The notes under the pieces: generated by a model | Seen by the model: only the letters and a program-made list of their open reading frames with translations | Database searches by the model: none | What the model was told of the DNA's origin: nothing | Source of the DNA: JBDNJM01 sp041687755 | GTDB lineage: Bacteria > Planctomycetota > UBA1135 > GCA-002686595 | Assembly: GCA_041687755.1 (NCBI GenBank) | Contig: JBDNJM010000035.1 | Coordinates: 1 to 64,000, forward strand | Direction: 5' to 3' | Length of the DNA: 64,000 bases | Made by a program: the position numbers and the translations under genes | Part shown: piece after piece, positions 37,536 to 47,234 of the stretch | Numbering within the stretch: the stretch's first letter is position 1 | Layout of the letters: each line of letters opens with the position of its first letter

Positions 37536-38104
37536 GCGGGGCTGCACGACATCGAACAGTGCGACGTCCGAGGCGTCCAGCTAGGCATCGCCGTTGCTGT
37601 CCCCCATCAACTGCCCTGCCTCCGTGTTGTTCTGGTCCCGCCCAGCGGCCCCAAAGATCTTCTTGGCATAGGGTTCCGAGCGGGCGACGGTCGGCCGCCC
37701 GACGCGGGCGGCCGGCCCTCCACCACGAAGTCCCTCCTGCGCTCGGACTTGCAGGTCGGTCCGCGGGGGCCAAAACAACACGGAGGCAGGCCAGGTCTTG
37801 TCCCCCACGATCTGCCAGGGCCACCAGCCGTACAGCGAGTCCATGACCTCAAACTGGCGGATGCCGCCCTTCCGCAGGAGCAGTTCAGCCGATTCCAAGG
37901 TCCCGTTGCCGTGCATACCCCCTGTCGGATCCTCGGCCCGTGCTCCACGTTCAGAGCCAACTCCACCGGCGGCGTCCCGGCCTGGGTCGTCATCACCGTG
38001 CGCCCGCCACCGAACCAGCGTGCAGCGACCCAGCGCAGGGCCGGGCCGTCCGCGAAGCCGAAGCGTTGACGGTACGGCTGCTGGGTCAGGTGGCGGCTCC
38101 CCAC
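37536..38104 (-). pseudogene. Remnant of a secreted dockerin-type protein
   Basis: Two reading frames join to give one plausible protein. The first (from 38104) reads FADGPALRWVAARWFGGGRT to ELALNVEHGPRI. After a shift near 37930 a second frame reads DPTGGMHGNGTLESAELLLR, MDSLYGWWPWQIVGDKTW and QLMGDSNGDA. A TAG at 37583-37581 then interrupts what looks like a dockerin calcium loop, GDSNGDA-stop-LDASDVALF. No signal peptide remains. A sequencing indel could mimic the shift, but the added stop makes decay more likely. Confidence 0.45.
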
Positions 38105-38211
38105 GCCCCCGCGAGGGCCAAGTTCTGTTCACCCACTGCGGCCGCGAGCCACCGGCTTCGTGCGCCGCCCCGGTCCGCTTGGCGGTCGACAACCGCGCGG
38201 CGCCCCGCCGT

Positions 38212-39363
38212 TCAGATCTTGCCGAGGTCGGCGCGATAGGCATCCACCGCCTGGGCCACCTGCGACATCGAATCACCGCCGAACTTCGCGAGGAAGGCCT
38301 CGGCCAGGCACAGGGCCACCATGGCCTCCCCCACCACGCTCGCGGCGGGCGCGGCCGTGACGTCCGAGCGCTGGTAGGTCGCGCGCATCGGCTCGAGGGA
38401 CTCGAAATCGACGGTCGGCACGCCGCGCCGCAGCGTCGAGATCGGCTTCATGGCCACGCGCAGCACCAGCGGCTCGCCGGTCGTCATGCCGCCCTCGAGG
38501 CCTCCGGAGCGGTTGCTCTCCCGGGCGTAGCGGCCCTCGCCCTCACCCGCCTGCGCGGCGCGGATCGGATCGTGCACGCCACTGCCGGGGAGCCTTGCCG
38601 ACTCGAAGCCCAGGCCGAACTCGACGCCCTTCATGGCCGGGATCGACATCAGGGCCCCGGCCAACTTCGAGGTCAGTCGCTCAGAACCAGAAGCGAAGTG
38701 GCCGAGTCCGGGCAGCAAGCCGTAGGTCCGCACTTCGAACACGCCCCCAAGGGTGTCGCGGTCGGCGGCCGCCGCGTCCACGAGGGCCTTCAAGCGCTCG
38801 TCGGCCGCATCATCCAGGCAGTAGAACTCGCTGTTCATCCGCCGCCGCCCGCGCTCCGCCGTCCCGAGCGCGTCAGGATCGGGCACGCTGCAGGGTTGGC
38901 CACCCAGCTCCACCAGGTGTCCGAAGATCTCGACCCCGAAGGCCTCAAGCACCTGGCGCGCCGCCCCTCCGAGCGCCACGCGCATCGCCGTCTCGCGCGC
39001 GCTCGCGCGCTCCAGCACCGCCCGCGGGTCCCGCCGCCCGAATTTCTGGCTGCCGGCCAGGTCCGCGTGGCCCGGTCGGGCGTTCGTTGGCACGGGCAGT
39101 TCGTCGATCTTGTAGTCGAGGTTGATCAGCGACAGGGCCAGCGGGCTCCCGATCGTCTCCCCCGCGCGCACGCCCGAGAGCACTTCGACCCGATCCGTCT
39201 CGATCTTCATCCGCCCGCCCCGGCCGTAGCCGCCCTGGCGACGGATCAGCTCGGCGTCGATCCCTGCGACGTCCAGCGGCAGCCCCAGGGGCAGCCCCTC
39301 GAGGATTCCGATCAGGGCGCGGCCGTGGGACTCGCCCGCGGTGTTCCAGCGGAGTTGGCTCAT
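38212..39363 (-). CDS. aroC: Chorismate synthase
   Basis: It makes chorismate from EPSP, the last step of the shikimate pathway, using reduced FMN. The 383-residue product starts MSQLRWNTAGESHGRALIGI. It has GGYGRGGRMKIETDRVEVLS, the RPGHADLAG signature, RASARETAMRVALGG, SNRSGGLEGGMTTGEPLVLR and the DVTAAPAASVVGEAM end. Length and motifs are complete. It lies 123 bases after mutS2 on the same strand. Confidence 0.97.
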   Translation of the reverse strand: MSQLRWNTAGESHGRALIGILEGLPLGLPLDVAGIDAELIRRQGGYGRGGRMKIETDRVEVLSGVRAGETIGSPLALSLINLDYKIDELPVPTNARPGHADLAGSQKFGRRDPRAVLERASARETAMRVALGGAARQVLEAFGVEIFGHLVELGGQPCSVPDPDALGTAERGRRRMNSEFYCLDDAADERLKALVDAAAADRDTLGGVFEVRTYGLLPGLGHFASGSERLTSKLAGALMSIPAMKGVEFGLGFESARLPGSGVHDPIRAAQAGEGEGRYARESNRSGGLEGGMTTGEPLVLRVAMKPISTLRRGVPTVDFESLEPMRATYQRSDVTAAPAASVVGEAMVALCLAEAFLAKFGGDSMSQVAQAVDAYRADLGKI

Positions 39364-39486
39364 GCGCGCATCTTGGGCGCACCCACCGTTCGCGTCGAGC
39401 CCCCAATCCCCCCGGGCCCCAGTCCCCCCGCCCCCGGCGCTCGGCCCCCTGCCGGATCGCTCAAACCTGTGTCGGGCCGTGGCCCG

Positions 39487-41730
39487 TCAGGCCGACTCGA
39501 GCGCACTCACGTCGTCGAACGCCAGCTCCAGCTCCTGGTTGCCGAGCCGTACGCGCAGCTTGCCCCGGTCGCGATCGAGGCGCAGGACCGGGCAGCGCTT
39601 CTTAAAGCGCGGCACCCAGACGAAATCGCCCTTCTTCAGGGCTCCGAGGAAGCTGGCGCGGGCGTCGGTCAGCGAGGCGGCCCCGACCGACTCGGCCAGC
39701 TCACCGAACAGCCCCTCCATCGAGCGCCGATGCTCGCCTGCGAGCTGGGCGCTGAGCTTCGCCCCACGCTCCAGGAGCTGCCGCACCCTCGCCAAGCGCT
39801 TGTCCAACTCGAGCTGCGCCTCATCCACGAGCATCTTCTCGCGGTCCGCCAGCATCCGGCTCGTCTCCTCGAGCTGCGCCTTGAGCTGCTCGACTTCGTC
39901 CAGCCGATCGTCCGCGGCCGAGCGCGAACGCTCCGCCTCCAAGCGCGCGTCGCGCATGTCGTCCATCAGCTTCTGGCTGTCGCCGGTCGGGCGCTCGACG
40001 CGCTCCGCGGCCGCCTGGAGAATCGCGGGATCGAACCCCAGCCGCGCCGCGATCGCCAGCGCGCGGCTCTCGCCGGGCGCCCCTACGATCAGCGTGTAGA
40101 GCGGGCGCAGGGTCTCCAAGTCGAACTCGACGTTCGCGTTCTCGACCCGCGCGTGTCGATAGGCGTACTCCTTGAGCCGGCCAATGTGCGTGCTCGCCAG
40201 GGTCGGCACGCGCCGCACGCGCAGCCACTCGAGCAGCGCCGCGCCAAGCGCCGCGCCGTCGGCCGGATCTGTGCCGCCGCCAAGTTCGTCGAGCAGGAAC
40301 AGCGTCCGCGGGCTCGCCTGCGGCAGGCCGTCCGCGATGCGCTTGAGGTGCGAGGAGAAGGTCGAGAGGCTCTGCTGCACCTCTTGCTCGTCGCCGATGT
40401 CCGCGACGATCCCGCGGTACAGCGGCACGACCGATCCGCGCGCCGCGGTGATCGGCAGGCCCAGGCGCGTCAGCAGCGCGAACAGCCCGGCCGTCTTGAG
40501 CGCGAGCGTCTTGCCGCCCGTGTTCGGCCCCGTGATCACGAGGATGTCAAAAGGATCGCCGAGCCGCAGGTCAATCGGGATGCAGCGTTCCAACACCCCG
40601 GAGCGCGCCTGCTCGCTCAACAGCGGATGCCGCGCCTCGCGCAGGACCATCGCCCCGTCGTCGGGAATCTCGGGCAGCTCGGCCGGCCGCCCGCCGTGCA
40701 CGGCGGCGAAGCGCTCGCCGATGACGGCCAGCTCAAAGTCCGCCAGCCGGTCCGCCGCCCCCTCGATGCCCGGCAGCCGGTCCAGCGCGGCGCGCGTCCA
40801 CTCGACCAGCAGCCGGTTGACCTCGCGCGACTCATCCGCCTTCGCGCCGGCCAGCTCGTTGCCCGCCTCGATCAGCTCCGACGGCTCGACGAACAGCGTC
40901 TCGCCCGAAGACGAGCGGTCGTGCACCAGCCCACGCACGCGCCCCGCGCCCTTCGCCTTGACCGCCAGCACCGGCCGCCCGTCGCGCAGGTGCACGCGCC
41001 CCATCTGCCCGTCGGCGAAGGCGCCCTTGTACTCCGGACGGTTGGCGATGCCCTTGGCCTTGCGCTCGACCTCTTGGGTCAGTCGCCGCACGCTGCCGCG
41101 CAGCTTCGAGAGCTTCCCCGAGGCCTCGTCGCGCACGTTCCCGCGCCCGTCGAGACCGTTCTCGAGCAGGTTGCGCAGGATCGAGAGGTCCGGCAGACCG
41201 CCCATGAGCGCCGCGTTCTGCGGGCAGCTCGCCCGGCGCTCGTCCAACCAGCCGGCGATGCGGGTGATCGCGCGCAGGAAGTCCAGCAGCCCGGTCAGAT
41301 CGTCGCTCGACAGGGCCCGGCGCTCAGCGACGGCGCCATGCAGCATCGGCAGCGGATCGGTCAGGTCGGCGAGCGGCGGCGAGGCGCCCTCGAGCGCCAT
41401 CAGTTCGGCGACGCGCGCCAGCGCCGCGATCGCGTCGGCGTCCTCGCGCGGCTCCAGCTCGCGCAGCGCCCGCCGCCCGAGCGAAGAACTCGCCTGGGAC
41501 TCGAATAGCTCGCGCACCAGCCCCCAGTCGAGCCGGTCGGCGGCGAAGCCCTCGAGCTCGCCCAGCTCCACGTGGCGCCGGGTGCCGCCGCGCGGCGCGG
41601 CGCTGCCCTTCGCCTGGCCCCCCGCCTGGCCCGTCGCCTGGCCCGTCGCCGCGGCACCAGCGCTGGCCTGGATCGGCATCTGCACCGGACGACCCGGCTT
41701 CCCCTTCTTCCCCTTGTTGCGCTTGGCCAT
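39487..41730 (-). CDS. mutS2: MutS2 family ATPase lacking the Smr domain
   Basis: MutS2 proteins act on recombination intermediates or collided ribosomes. I start at ATG 41730 (747 residues), which has GGAGGA four bases upstream. Residues 1-50 are a basic, then Ala/Gly/Gln-rich, extension. The MutS core and clamp follow, with Walker A GPNTGGKT at 401-408, LDE of Walker B at 480-482 (LLDELGGGTDPADG), and STHIGRLKEYAYR. A coiled coil comes next, and the protein ends in a KOW-like strand segment (GDFVWVPRFKKRCPVLRLDR). The C-terminal Smr nuclease domain of typical MutS2 is absent and the stop is clean. Confidence 0.9.
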   Translation of the reverse strand: MAKRNKGKKGKPGRPVQMPIQASAGAAATGQATGQAGGQAKGSAAPRGGTRRHVELGELEGFAADRLDWGLVRELFESQASSSLGRRALRELEPREDADAIAALARVAELMALEGASPPLADLTDPLPMLHGAVAERRALSSDDLTGLLDFLRAITRIAGWLDERRASCPQNAALMGGLPDLSILRNLLENGLDGRGNVRDEASGKLSKLRGSVRRLTQEVERKAKGIANRPEYKGAFADGQMGRVHLRDGRPVLAVKAKGAGRVRGLVHDRSSSGETLFVEPSELIEAGNELAGAKADESREVNRLLVEWTRAALDRLPGIEGAADRLADFELAVIGERFAAVHGGRPAELPEIPDDGAMVLREARHPLLSEQARSGVLERCIPIDLRLGDPFDILVITGPNTGGKTLALKTAGLFALLTRLGLPITAARGSVVPLYRGIVADIGDEQEVQQSLSTFSSHLKRIADGLPQASPRTLFLLDELGGGTDPADGAALGAALLEWLRVRRVPTLASTHIGRLKEYAYRHARVENANVEFDLETLRPLYTLIVGAPGESRALAIAARLGFDPAILQAAAERVERPTGDSQKLMDDMRDARLEAERSRSAADDRLDEVEQLKAQLEETSRMLADREKMLVDEAQLELDKRLARVRQLLERGAKLSAQLAGEHRRSMEGLFGELAESVGAASLTDARASFLGALKKGDFVWVPRFKKRCPVLRLDRDRGKLRVRLGNQELELAFDDVSALESA

Positions 41731-41845
41731 CGAGTCCTCCGCTTCGGCGGAACGCTTAGGGTAGGGCCGAGCCGCGAATTTGGCGCCTGCGGAATGGGCA
41801 AGTCTCGCTGCGGCCCCGTCGCGAACGAGTACGGTCCCCCGCCTC

Positions 41846-43864
41846 ATGGCTGTCCCCCGAACCGAGTTTCCGACCTCGACCCTGTCCCTCCTTGCCGTCC
41901 TGGCACTCCTCGCCCTCGCCGCCTGCCGGGCTCCGCTCGCCAGCGCATCGAGCGCGAGGGCCGAGCCCCTGCGACCCCCCAATGTCGTGCTGGTGTTCAC
42001 CGACGACCAGGGCTGGGGCGACCTGGGCTGCTACGGGGCGGCCGACATCCCGACACCCCACATCGACCAGCTCGCGGCCGAGGGAGCGCGCTTCACCGAC
42101 TTCTACGTGTCCCAGGCCGTCTGCAGCGCTTCCCGCGCTTCGCTGCTCACCGGATGCTATGCCGAGCGCGTCGGCATCCAGGGCGCGCTTAATCCGCGCG
42201 CGCGGATCGGGCTGCACCCGGACGAGGAGACGCTCGCAGAGCTCCTGCGCGCGCGCGGCTACGCGACCGGCGCCTTCGGCAAGTGGCACCTCGGCCATCA
42301 CGACCCGTTCCTGCCGCAGAACCAGGGCTTCGACGAATACTTCGGCCTGCCCTACTCGAACGACATGTGGCCAGTGGGCTACGACGGGCGCGCCATCGCG
42401 AGCGGCGGGCAGGCCAAGGGCAGCTATCCCGAGCTGCGCTGGATCGAGGGTGCTGAGCCCGCGGAGCCCGTCGCGAACCTGGAGAGCCAGGCCCAGATCA
42501 CCGAACAACTCACCCAGGCCGCGCTTGCGTTCATCGAGCGCCACCGGAACGAGCCCTTCTTTCTCTACCTGCCGCACTCCCTGCCCCACGTGCCCCTGGG
42601 ACGACCGCTGCAGCTCGCGGGCGCGAGCGAACGCGGCCCCTACGGCGACGTGATCGCGGAGATCGACGCCTCGACAGGCCGGATCCTCGCCGCGCTTGAG
42701 AAACACGGGCTCACCGACGACACGCTCGTGATCTTCACCAGCGACAATGGCCCCTGGCTCAACTACGGCGACCACGCGGGCTCCACCGGCGGCCTGCGCG
42801 AGGGCAAGGGCACGATGTGGGAGGGCGGCGCGCGCGTGCCGTGCGTGATGCGCTGGCCCGGCCGGATTGCCGCGGGGAGCGTGCGGCGCGAAGTCGCGGC
42901 GACGATCGATCTGCTCCCGACGATCGCCGCCATCACCGGCGCTCGACTGCCCGAGCTGCCGATTGACGGCATCGACCTCAGCGGACTGATCGAGGGGCGG
43001 ACCTCCGTGTCCCCGCGCGATCACTACCTCTACTACTACGGCGGCGAGCTGGTCGCCGTGCGGCGCGGCCCGTGGAAGCTGGTCTTCCCCCACACCTACC
43101 GCTCCTACGTCGGCGTCGAGCCCGGGACCGACGGGTTCCCCGGCCCCTATGCGCGGGGCCGCAGCGGGCTCGAGCTCTACGACCTGGGCGTCGACCCCCG
43201 CGAGACCACCGATCTCGCGCACCTGCATCCGGAAGTCGTGGCCGAGCTCGAGGCCGTGGCTGAGGTCGGCCGCGCCGAGCTGGGCGACCGACTGCGCGGC
43301 GTGCGCGGCGCGGGCGTGCGACCGCCCGGTCGTCTGGCGCCCGGGCGGCCGTCGCCGATCGACCACCTCGCGGTCGGGGCCGACCTGGAGCTCATTCCCG
43401 CCCCCTCTCCGAAGTACGCGGGCGTCGGGCCGCAGACCCTCGTCGACGGAATCCTGGGCTCGGAGGACTTTCGGGACGGGACTTGGCTCGGCTTCCAGGG
43501 CCAGCGCGTGGAGTTGGTCGTGGACCTGGGCACCGAGCGCGAGCTCGGACGCCTCAGCGCCAGCTTCCTGCGCGACCAGTCGGCCTGGATCTTCGCGCCG
43601 GCAGCGGTCGAGTTCGGCGTCTCCGAAACCGGAGCTGAGTTCGAGCGGGTCGGGCGCTTCGAGCGCGCGGTCGAGCCGGACGGCGACCAAGAGATCGAGG
43701 AGTTCAGCGCCCGCTTTGAGCGCCGCCGCGCACGCTTCGTGCGCTTGAGCGTCGAGGCCCTCGAGTGCCCCGAGTGGCACGCAGGCGCCGGTTCCGGAGC
43801 GTGGTTGTTCCTGGACGAGCTCGTCGTCGCCGACCCCGAGCGGAGCCCCGGACAGACCCCCTGA
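41846..43864 (+). CDS. Secreted lipoprotein sulfatase with C-terminal discoidin-like domain
   Basis: The 672-residue product hydrolyses sulfate esters, probably on polysaccharides. The start at ATG 41846 gives a lipoprotein signal peptide (LLALAAC, Cys 27). The catalytic pieces are VLVFTDDQGWGDLGCYG (metal Asp 53/54), CSASR at 93-97 (the cysteine becomes formylglycine), GKWHLG and FTSDNGPW. The last 170 or so residues (LVDGILGSEDFRDGTWLGF, then VELVVDLG) resemble an F5/8-type sugar-binding domain seen at the ends of exo-glycosidases. The gene is divergent from mutS2 and convergent with the glycosyltransferase gene. Confidence 0.9.
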   Translation: MAVPRTEFPTSTLSLLAVLALLALAACRAPLASASSARAEPLRPPNVVLVFTDDQGWGDLGCYGAADIPTPHIDQLAAEGARFTDFYVSQAVCSASRASLLTGCYAERVGIQGALNPRARIGLHPDEETLAELLRARGYATGAFGKWHLGHHDPFLPQNQGFDEYFGLPYSNDMWPVGYDGRAIASGGQAKGSYPELRWIEGAEPAEPVANLESQAQITEQLTQAALAFIERHRNEPFFLYLPHSLPHVPLGRPLQLAGASERGPYGDVIAEIDASTGRILAALEKHGLTDDTLVIFTSDNGPWLNYGDHAGSTGGLREGKGTMWEGGARVPCVMRWPGRIAAGSVRREVAATIDLLPTIAAITGARLPELPIDGIDLSGLIEGRTSVSPRDHYLYYYGGELVAVRRGPWKLVFPHTYRSYVGVEPGTDGFPGPYARGRSGLELYDLGVDPRETTDLAHLHPEVVAELEAVAEVGRAELGDRLRGVRGAGVRPPGRLAPGRPSPIDHLAVGADLELIPAPSPKYAGVGPQTLVDGILGSEDFRDGTWLGFQGQRVELVVDLGTERELGRLSASFLRDQSAWIFAPAAVEFGVSETGAEFERVGRFERAVEPDGDQEIEEFSARFERRRARFVRLSVEALECPEWHAGAGSGAWLFLDELVVADPERSPGQTP

Positions 43865-43897
43865 CGGGAACGGGCGAGCGGAACGTCCGCCGGAGCC

Positions 43898-45763
43898 TCA
43901 GCGCGGGACTTCGGACGCGACCGGCTTCGGCCGACAGGCGAACAGCTCGACCTGGGTCGGATCGCGCAGCGGCCGGGCGACCGGCACGACGGCCAGCTTC
44001 TCGTAGCCCCACGTTCCGGTCTCGAACAGGAAGCCCCGGTACCTGTCGATGAAGTCCCGATGCCGGCGGCCCTTCCAGTCGGTCGGCGCAGTCGTCAGAA
44101 CGACGTCGAACTGCCCCGCCCACTCGCGCAGGCGCTCGGACGACCAGCCGGGGTCAGCGGACAGGAAGGTCACGACCATGTGCGGCTGCCCGTCCGGGCG
44201 CTGGAGCTGGGCCTCGGCCAGGAAGCGCTCGGCGTCCCCGGTGCGCTCTAGGAGCCCTAGGTGCAGGGCCGCCGGCGAGAGCTCGGAGGTGATGCCGAGC
44301 CAGCCGACGCGCTCACCCGGAGCCAGCTCCGCGACGATTGCATCGAGGAAGGCGTCGCTGGCCGCGCGCTCGAGGCCGGCCGTCGGGAGCGCCCGCCCAG
44401 CACTCAGATCCATGCGCTGGTCGTGCAGATCGTCGATGTAGCCCGCATTGCCCGGCTGGTCCTCGGTGGCCTCCTTGCGGATGCCCAAGGCGTTCGCAAA
44501 AGGCCGGGCCAAACCGGGGCTGGCGCCGATGACGAGGGCCAGCGCGAGCGGCACCAGCGCCGTGCGCGCGAAGCGTCCCGCCTCGCTGGCAGCCGTCCGA
44601 TCGGCCAGGCGCGGCAACGGCCTCGCCTTCAGAAACCAGGCGGCGGGCACGCTCCACAGCAGCGCAAGCGGCAGCAGCGAGGGCAGCAGGAACCGCTCCA
44701 GGTGGAACGGGTGCGTCCAGACCGGAACCGTCGTCGCCAACAGCAGCAGCCAGGTCGCCCGCACGGCGGCGTTGCGCAGGGAGAAGATCGAGCCGAGGAC
44801 ACCGAGCAACACCAAGCTAGCGATCAGCGGCCCGTTGAATAGGTAGGTGCCCACGTCCCAGACCCGCAGGCTCAGGGGCCGGAAGGCCTGCTCCTGATTC
44901 CCGCTCAGGAACGCCAAGAACGCCTCGCGGTGGGACTCGGCCAGGTCGAGACCGCCCGGCAGCGGCAACCCGAACCACCAGGCAAAGCTGAGCAAGGGCA
45001 ACACCGAGAGTACGGCCGTGCGCACGGCGAAGCGCGGTAGTCGACCGCCGCGGAGCGACCCGAGGGCCTCGCACACGAGGTCGGCGAACAGGCCTAGGCC
45101 GAGCAGCAGCCCGTAGTTGAACTTGGTGAAGAACGCGATCGCGATCAGGGCGCCAGCCAGAAGCTCACGGCGGTAGCAACGCCAGCCTGACAGCTCCCCG
45201 TCCCGCCGCAGCCAAGCCCAAAAGGCGAAGGCCGAGGCCGTCAGGAACGGCACTTCGAGGAACAGCGTGCCCGAGAAGGCCAGTGCGATCGGCGAGCCCA
45301 GCGCGACCATCGCCGCCAACAACGCGACCGGCAGGGCGCCGTCCGGCTCGGGCCGCAAGCAGCGGCCGAGCGTCACGCCACACAGCGCGATGCCCACGAG
45401 TCCCAGGACCCACAGGGCGCGGCTGGAGCGCCGCGCCGTGCGCTCCGAGACCCCGAAGACCGTCTGCACGGACGCCAGGTACGCCGGATAGACGAACGGG
45501 TACTGCTGGCACTCGACCGCGACCTGGGCCGCGGAAATCGGGTGGCCGGCGCGCAGCTGCAGCGCCATCGCGGCGGCCGGTGCTCCAGCGTGGTGCGACT
45601 CGTCCCAGCCGAGCGACGAGTCGTTCGACACGCCACTCGTCCAGCAGCCCCCGATTCCGAGCAGCAGCACCGCAAAGATCACGGCCAAGGTACGTAGCGC
45701 GCCCGCCACGGCCTCACCGCGAAACTCTTGGGAGCCCGCCTGCTCGCCAAGCTGTCCGCTCAC
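43898..45763 (-). CDS. GT39/ArnT-like membrane glycosyltransferase
   Basis: The 621-residue product has about ten hydrophobic spans. The Asp-Glu pair in the first outer loop (GWDESHHAG) is the catalytic mark of GT-C lipid-linked sugar transferases. A long soluble C-terminal part follows the last span. Such enzymes add sugars to proteins or lipid A from polyprenyl-phosphate donors. Its ATG overlaps the GNAT stop by four bases, so the two genes form an operon. Confidence 0.75.
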   Translation of the reverse strand: MSGQLGEQAGSQEFRGEAVAGALRTLAVIFAVLLLGIGGCWTSGVSNDSSLGWDESHHAGAPAAAMALQLRAGHPISAAQVAVECQQYPFVYPAYLASVQTVFGVSERTARRSSRALWVLGLVGIALCGVTLGRCLRPEPDGALPVALLAAMVALGSPIALAFSGTLFLEVPFLTASAFAFWAWLRRDGELSGWRCYRRELLAGALIAIAFFTKFNYGLLLGLGLFADLVCEALGSLRGGRLPRFAVRTAVLSVLPLLSFAWWFGLPLPGGLDLAESHREAFLAFLSGNQEQAFRPLSLRVWDVGTYLFNGPLIASLVLLGVLGSIFSLRNAAVRATWLLLLATTVPVWTHPFHLERFLLPSLLPLALLWSVPAAWFLKARPLPRLADRTAASEAGRFARTALVPLALALVIGASPGLARPFANALGIRKEATEDQPGNAGYIDDLHDQRMDLSAGRALPTAGLERAASDAFLDAIVAELAPGERVGWLGITSELSPAALHLGLLERTGDAERFLAEAQLQRPDGQPHMVVTFLSADPGWSSERLREWAGQFDVVLTTAPTDWKGRRHRDFIDRYRGFLFETGTWGYEKLAVVPVARPLRDPTQVELFACRPKPVASEVPR

Positions 45764-46260
45764 GCCCCCACCCCCAGCGCCAGCACGAAGAAGTCGTGGC
45801 AGGCGTGGTGCCCTGTGTCGCCCAGTCGCTGCTCGCCGCGCACGAATCCGAAGGCCTCGTACAGCCGGTGCGCAGCGGTCATGTGGCCGAGCGTCTCCAG
45901 GTACATGCGCTCGAACCCGAAGGCCCGCGCCTCGGCGATGCAGACCTCAAGCAGCGCCGCCCCCGCCCCGCGCCCGCGGGCGTCCGGCAGCAGGTACATC
46001 TTGCGCAGCTCCGCCGTCGCCCCGTCGCCGCTCGCCAGCGGGGCGACGCCTGCGCCACCCAAAACCCTCGAACCCTCCATTACGACGAAATAGCAGGAGC
46101 GCTCCACGGCGTAGGCCCTGGGCATGTCGAGCACCTCCGGGTCGTGCAGGCTGGTCCCGGGCCCGGCAGCGCCGTACTCGGTCATGACCTCGCGAATCAC
46201 GCGGCTGAGGGCCGCAGCGTCGCCCGCAGCGGCGGGTCGGAGGGTGAGAGCGGTATCCAT
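45760..46260 (-). CDS. GNAT family N-acetyltransferase
   Basis: The 166-residue product has a complete GNAT fold: N-terminal strand LTLRPAAAGDAAALSRVI, the acetyl-CoA pyrophosphate loop LLPDARGRGAGAALLE, and the C-terminal ETLGHMTAAHRLYEAFGFVR. The acceptor is unknown. Coupling to the glycosyltransferase gene (ATGA overlap) might point to an amino sugar or surface substrate. Confidence 0.88.
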   Translation of the reverse strand: MDTALTLRPAAAGDAAALSRVIREVMTEYGAAGPGTSLHDPEVLDMPRAYAVERSCYFVVMEGSRVLGGAGVAPLASGDGATAELRKMYLLPDARGRGAGAALLEVCIAEARAFGFERMYLETLGHMTAAHRLYEAFGFVRGEQRLGDTGHHACHDFFVLALGVGA

Positions 46261-46355
46261 GGGGGCAGCCCAGCCTATCGGGAGACGAACGGCAGCCGAT
46301 CGCCGGATCTCCTTTGCCTCCAGGCGCTGGAGCAGCCGATACTCCGGGGATCGCC

Positions 46356-47090
46356 ATGCTGCTCCCCCTGACCCTCGCCCTGCTGGCTCCGATCCAGGAC
46401 GCCAAGCCCCCGCTCGCCCCCAACGACGCCGTGCTCCAGCCGCGCGCCTCCGCGGTCCCGAGCTGACCGTTGTGACCCGGTGAGGGGTCGCCGATCCGTG
46501 GGGTTGGCAGTGCTGGGGATAGCGGGCGCTACACCCTGTCGATGCGCGCGATCGAGGGCATTCCGGAGGATCGCGCCCGCGGCCGAATGACGCTGACCTA
46601 CGCCCTGCGCTCGGACATGTCGCTGGGCCTCGAGTTCAACGCCCTCGCCGAAGAGGGCCAGCAGCTAGGGCCTCTGTTCAACTGGCGCGCCGTGGACGAA
46701 ACGAAGCACCGCCCGGCCCTGATCCTCGGGACCAGCTCCGACCGCATCGGCACCCCCCGCGGCCAGGCCTACTTCGCCACGCTCTCCAAGGACGTCTCGC
46801 AGCTCACCGGCCTGCCGATCGCACCCTACGTCGGCGCCGCCTTCGGCACCTTCGAGCACAAGTGGCGCGTGATCGCCGGCCTGCGCATCGGCTGGAGCGA
46901 CGAGTTCGCCTCGACCCACCTGTTCGACGGCGAGAACCTGCACCACGTCCTGGAGTGGCAGCGCTGGAGCGGTCGCACCTTCGGCCTGGTCGTTGTCGAA
47001 CAGGACGGCGACTACTACCTGGGGCTGAACGCGGTCCTGCGCCTGCCGCTCGACCTGGGTCAGGGCCAGGACGACCCGCTGCAGCCCTAG
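46356..47090 (+). pseudogene. Broken secreted-protein gene with two in-frame TGA codons
   Basis: A signal peptide (MLLPLTLALLAPIQDAKPPL) starts at 46356 and its frame stops at TGA 46464 and again at TGA 46473. The same frame then reopens and codes for about 180 residues to 47090, including SLGLEFNALAEEGQQLGPLF, APYVGAAFGTFEHKWRVIAG and YYLGLNAVLRLPLD, which look like beta strands of an outer-membrane or secreted protein. Paired indels around the stops would explain the break. The downstream ATG at 46542 has no good ribosome site. Confidence 0.5.
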
Positions 47091-47222
47091 CGCGCGGCCC
47101 TCGTTCGAGCCCAGCGCAGGGGCCCAACTAGACCGCGCCCCCGAAGGCGCGCGCCTCGATGCACCCGAGGAGCCGGCTTGATGGGGTGCTCCCGACGGCC
47201 TCGAAGCCCAGCGGGGCCCCCT

Positions 47223-47234
47223 CCCCCCCCCCCC
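47223..47234. repeat. Homopolymer tract C12 upstream of the Bax-inhibitor-1 gene
   Basis: A run of 12 C lies about 125 bases before the start at 47359. The tract could vary in length. The rest of the 268-base spacer shows no gene. Confidence 0.75.

Noticed and set aside
37798..41508. A 1236-codon open frame on the plus strand, antisense to aroC and mutS2
   Set aside because: Its translation is repetitive Arg/Ala/His/Gln-rich text with no domain. Both genes on the other strand are complete and well conserved. Long antisense frames are expected in DNA this GC-rich.
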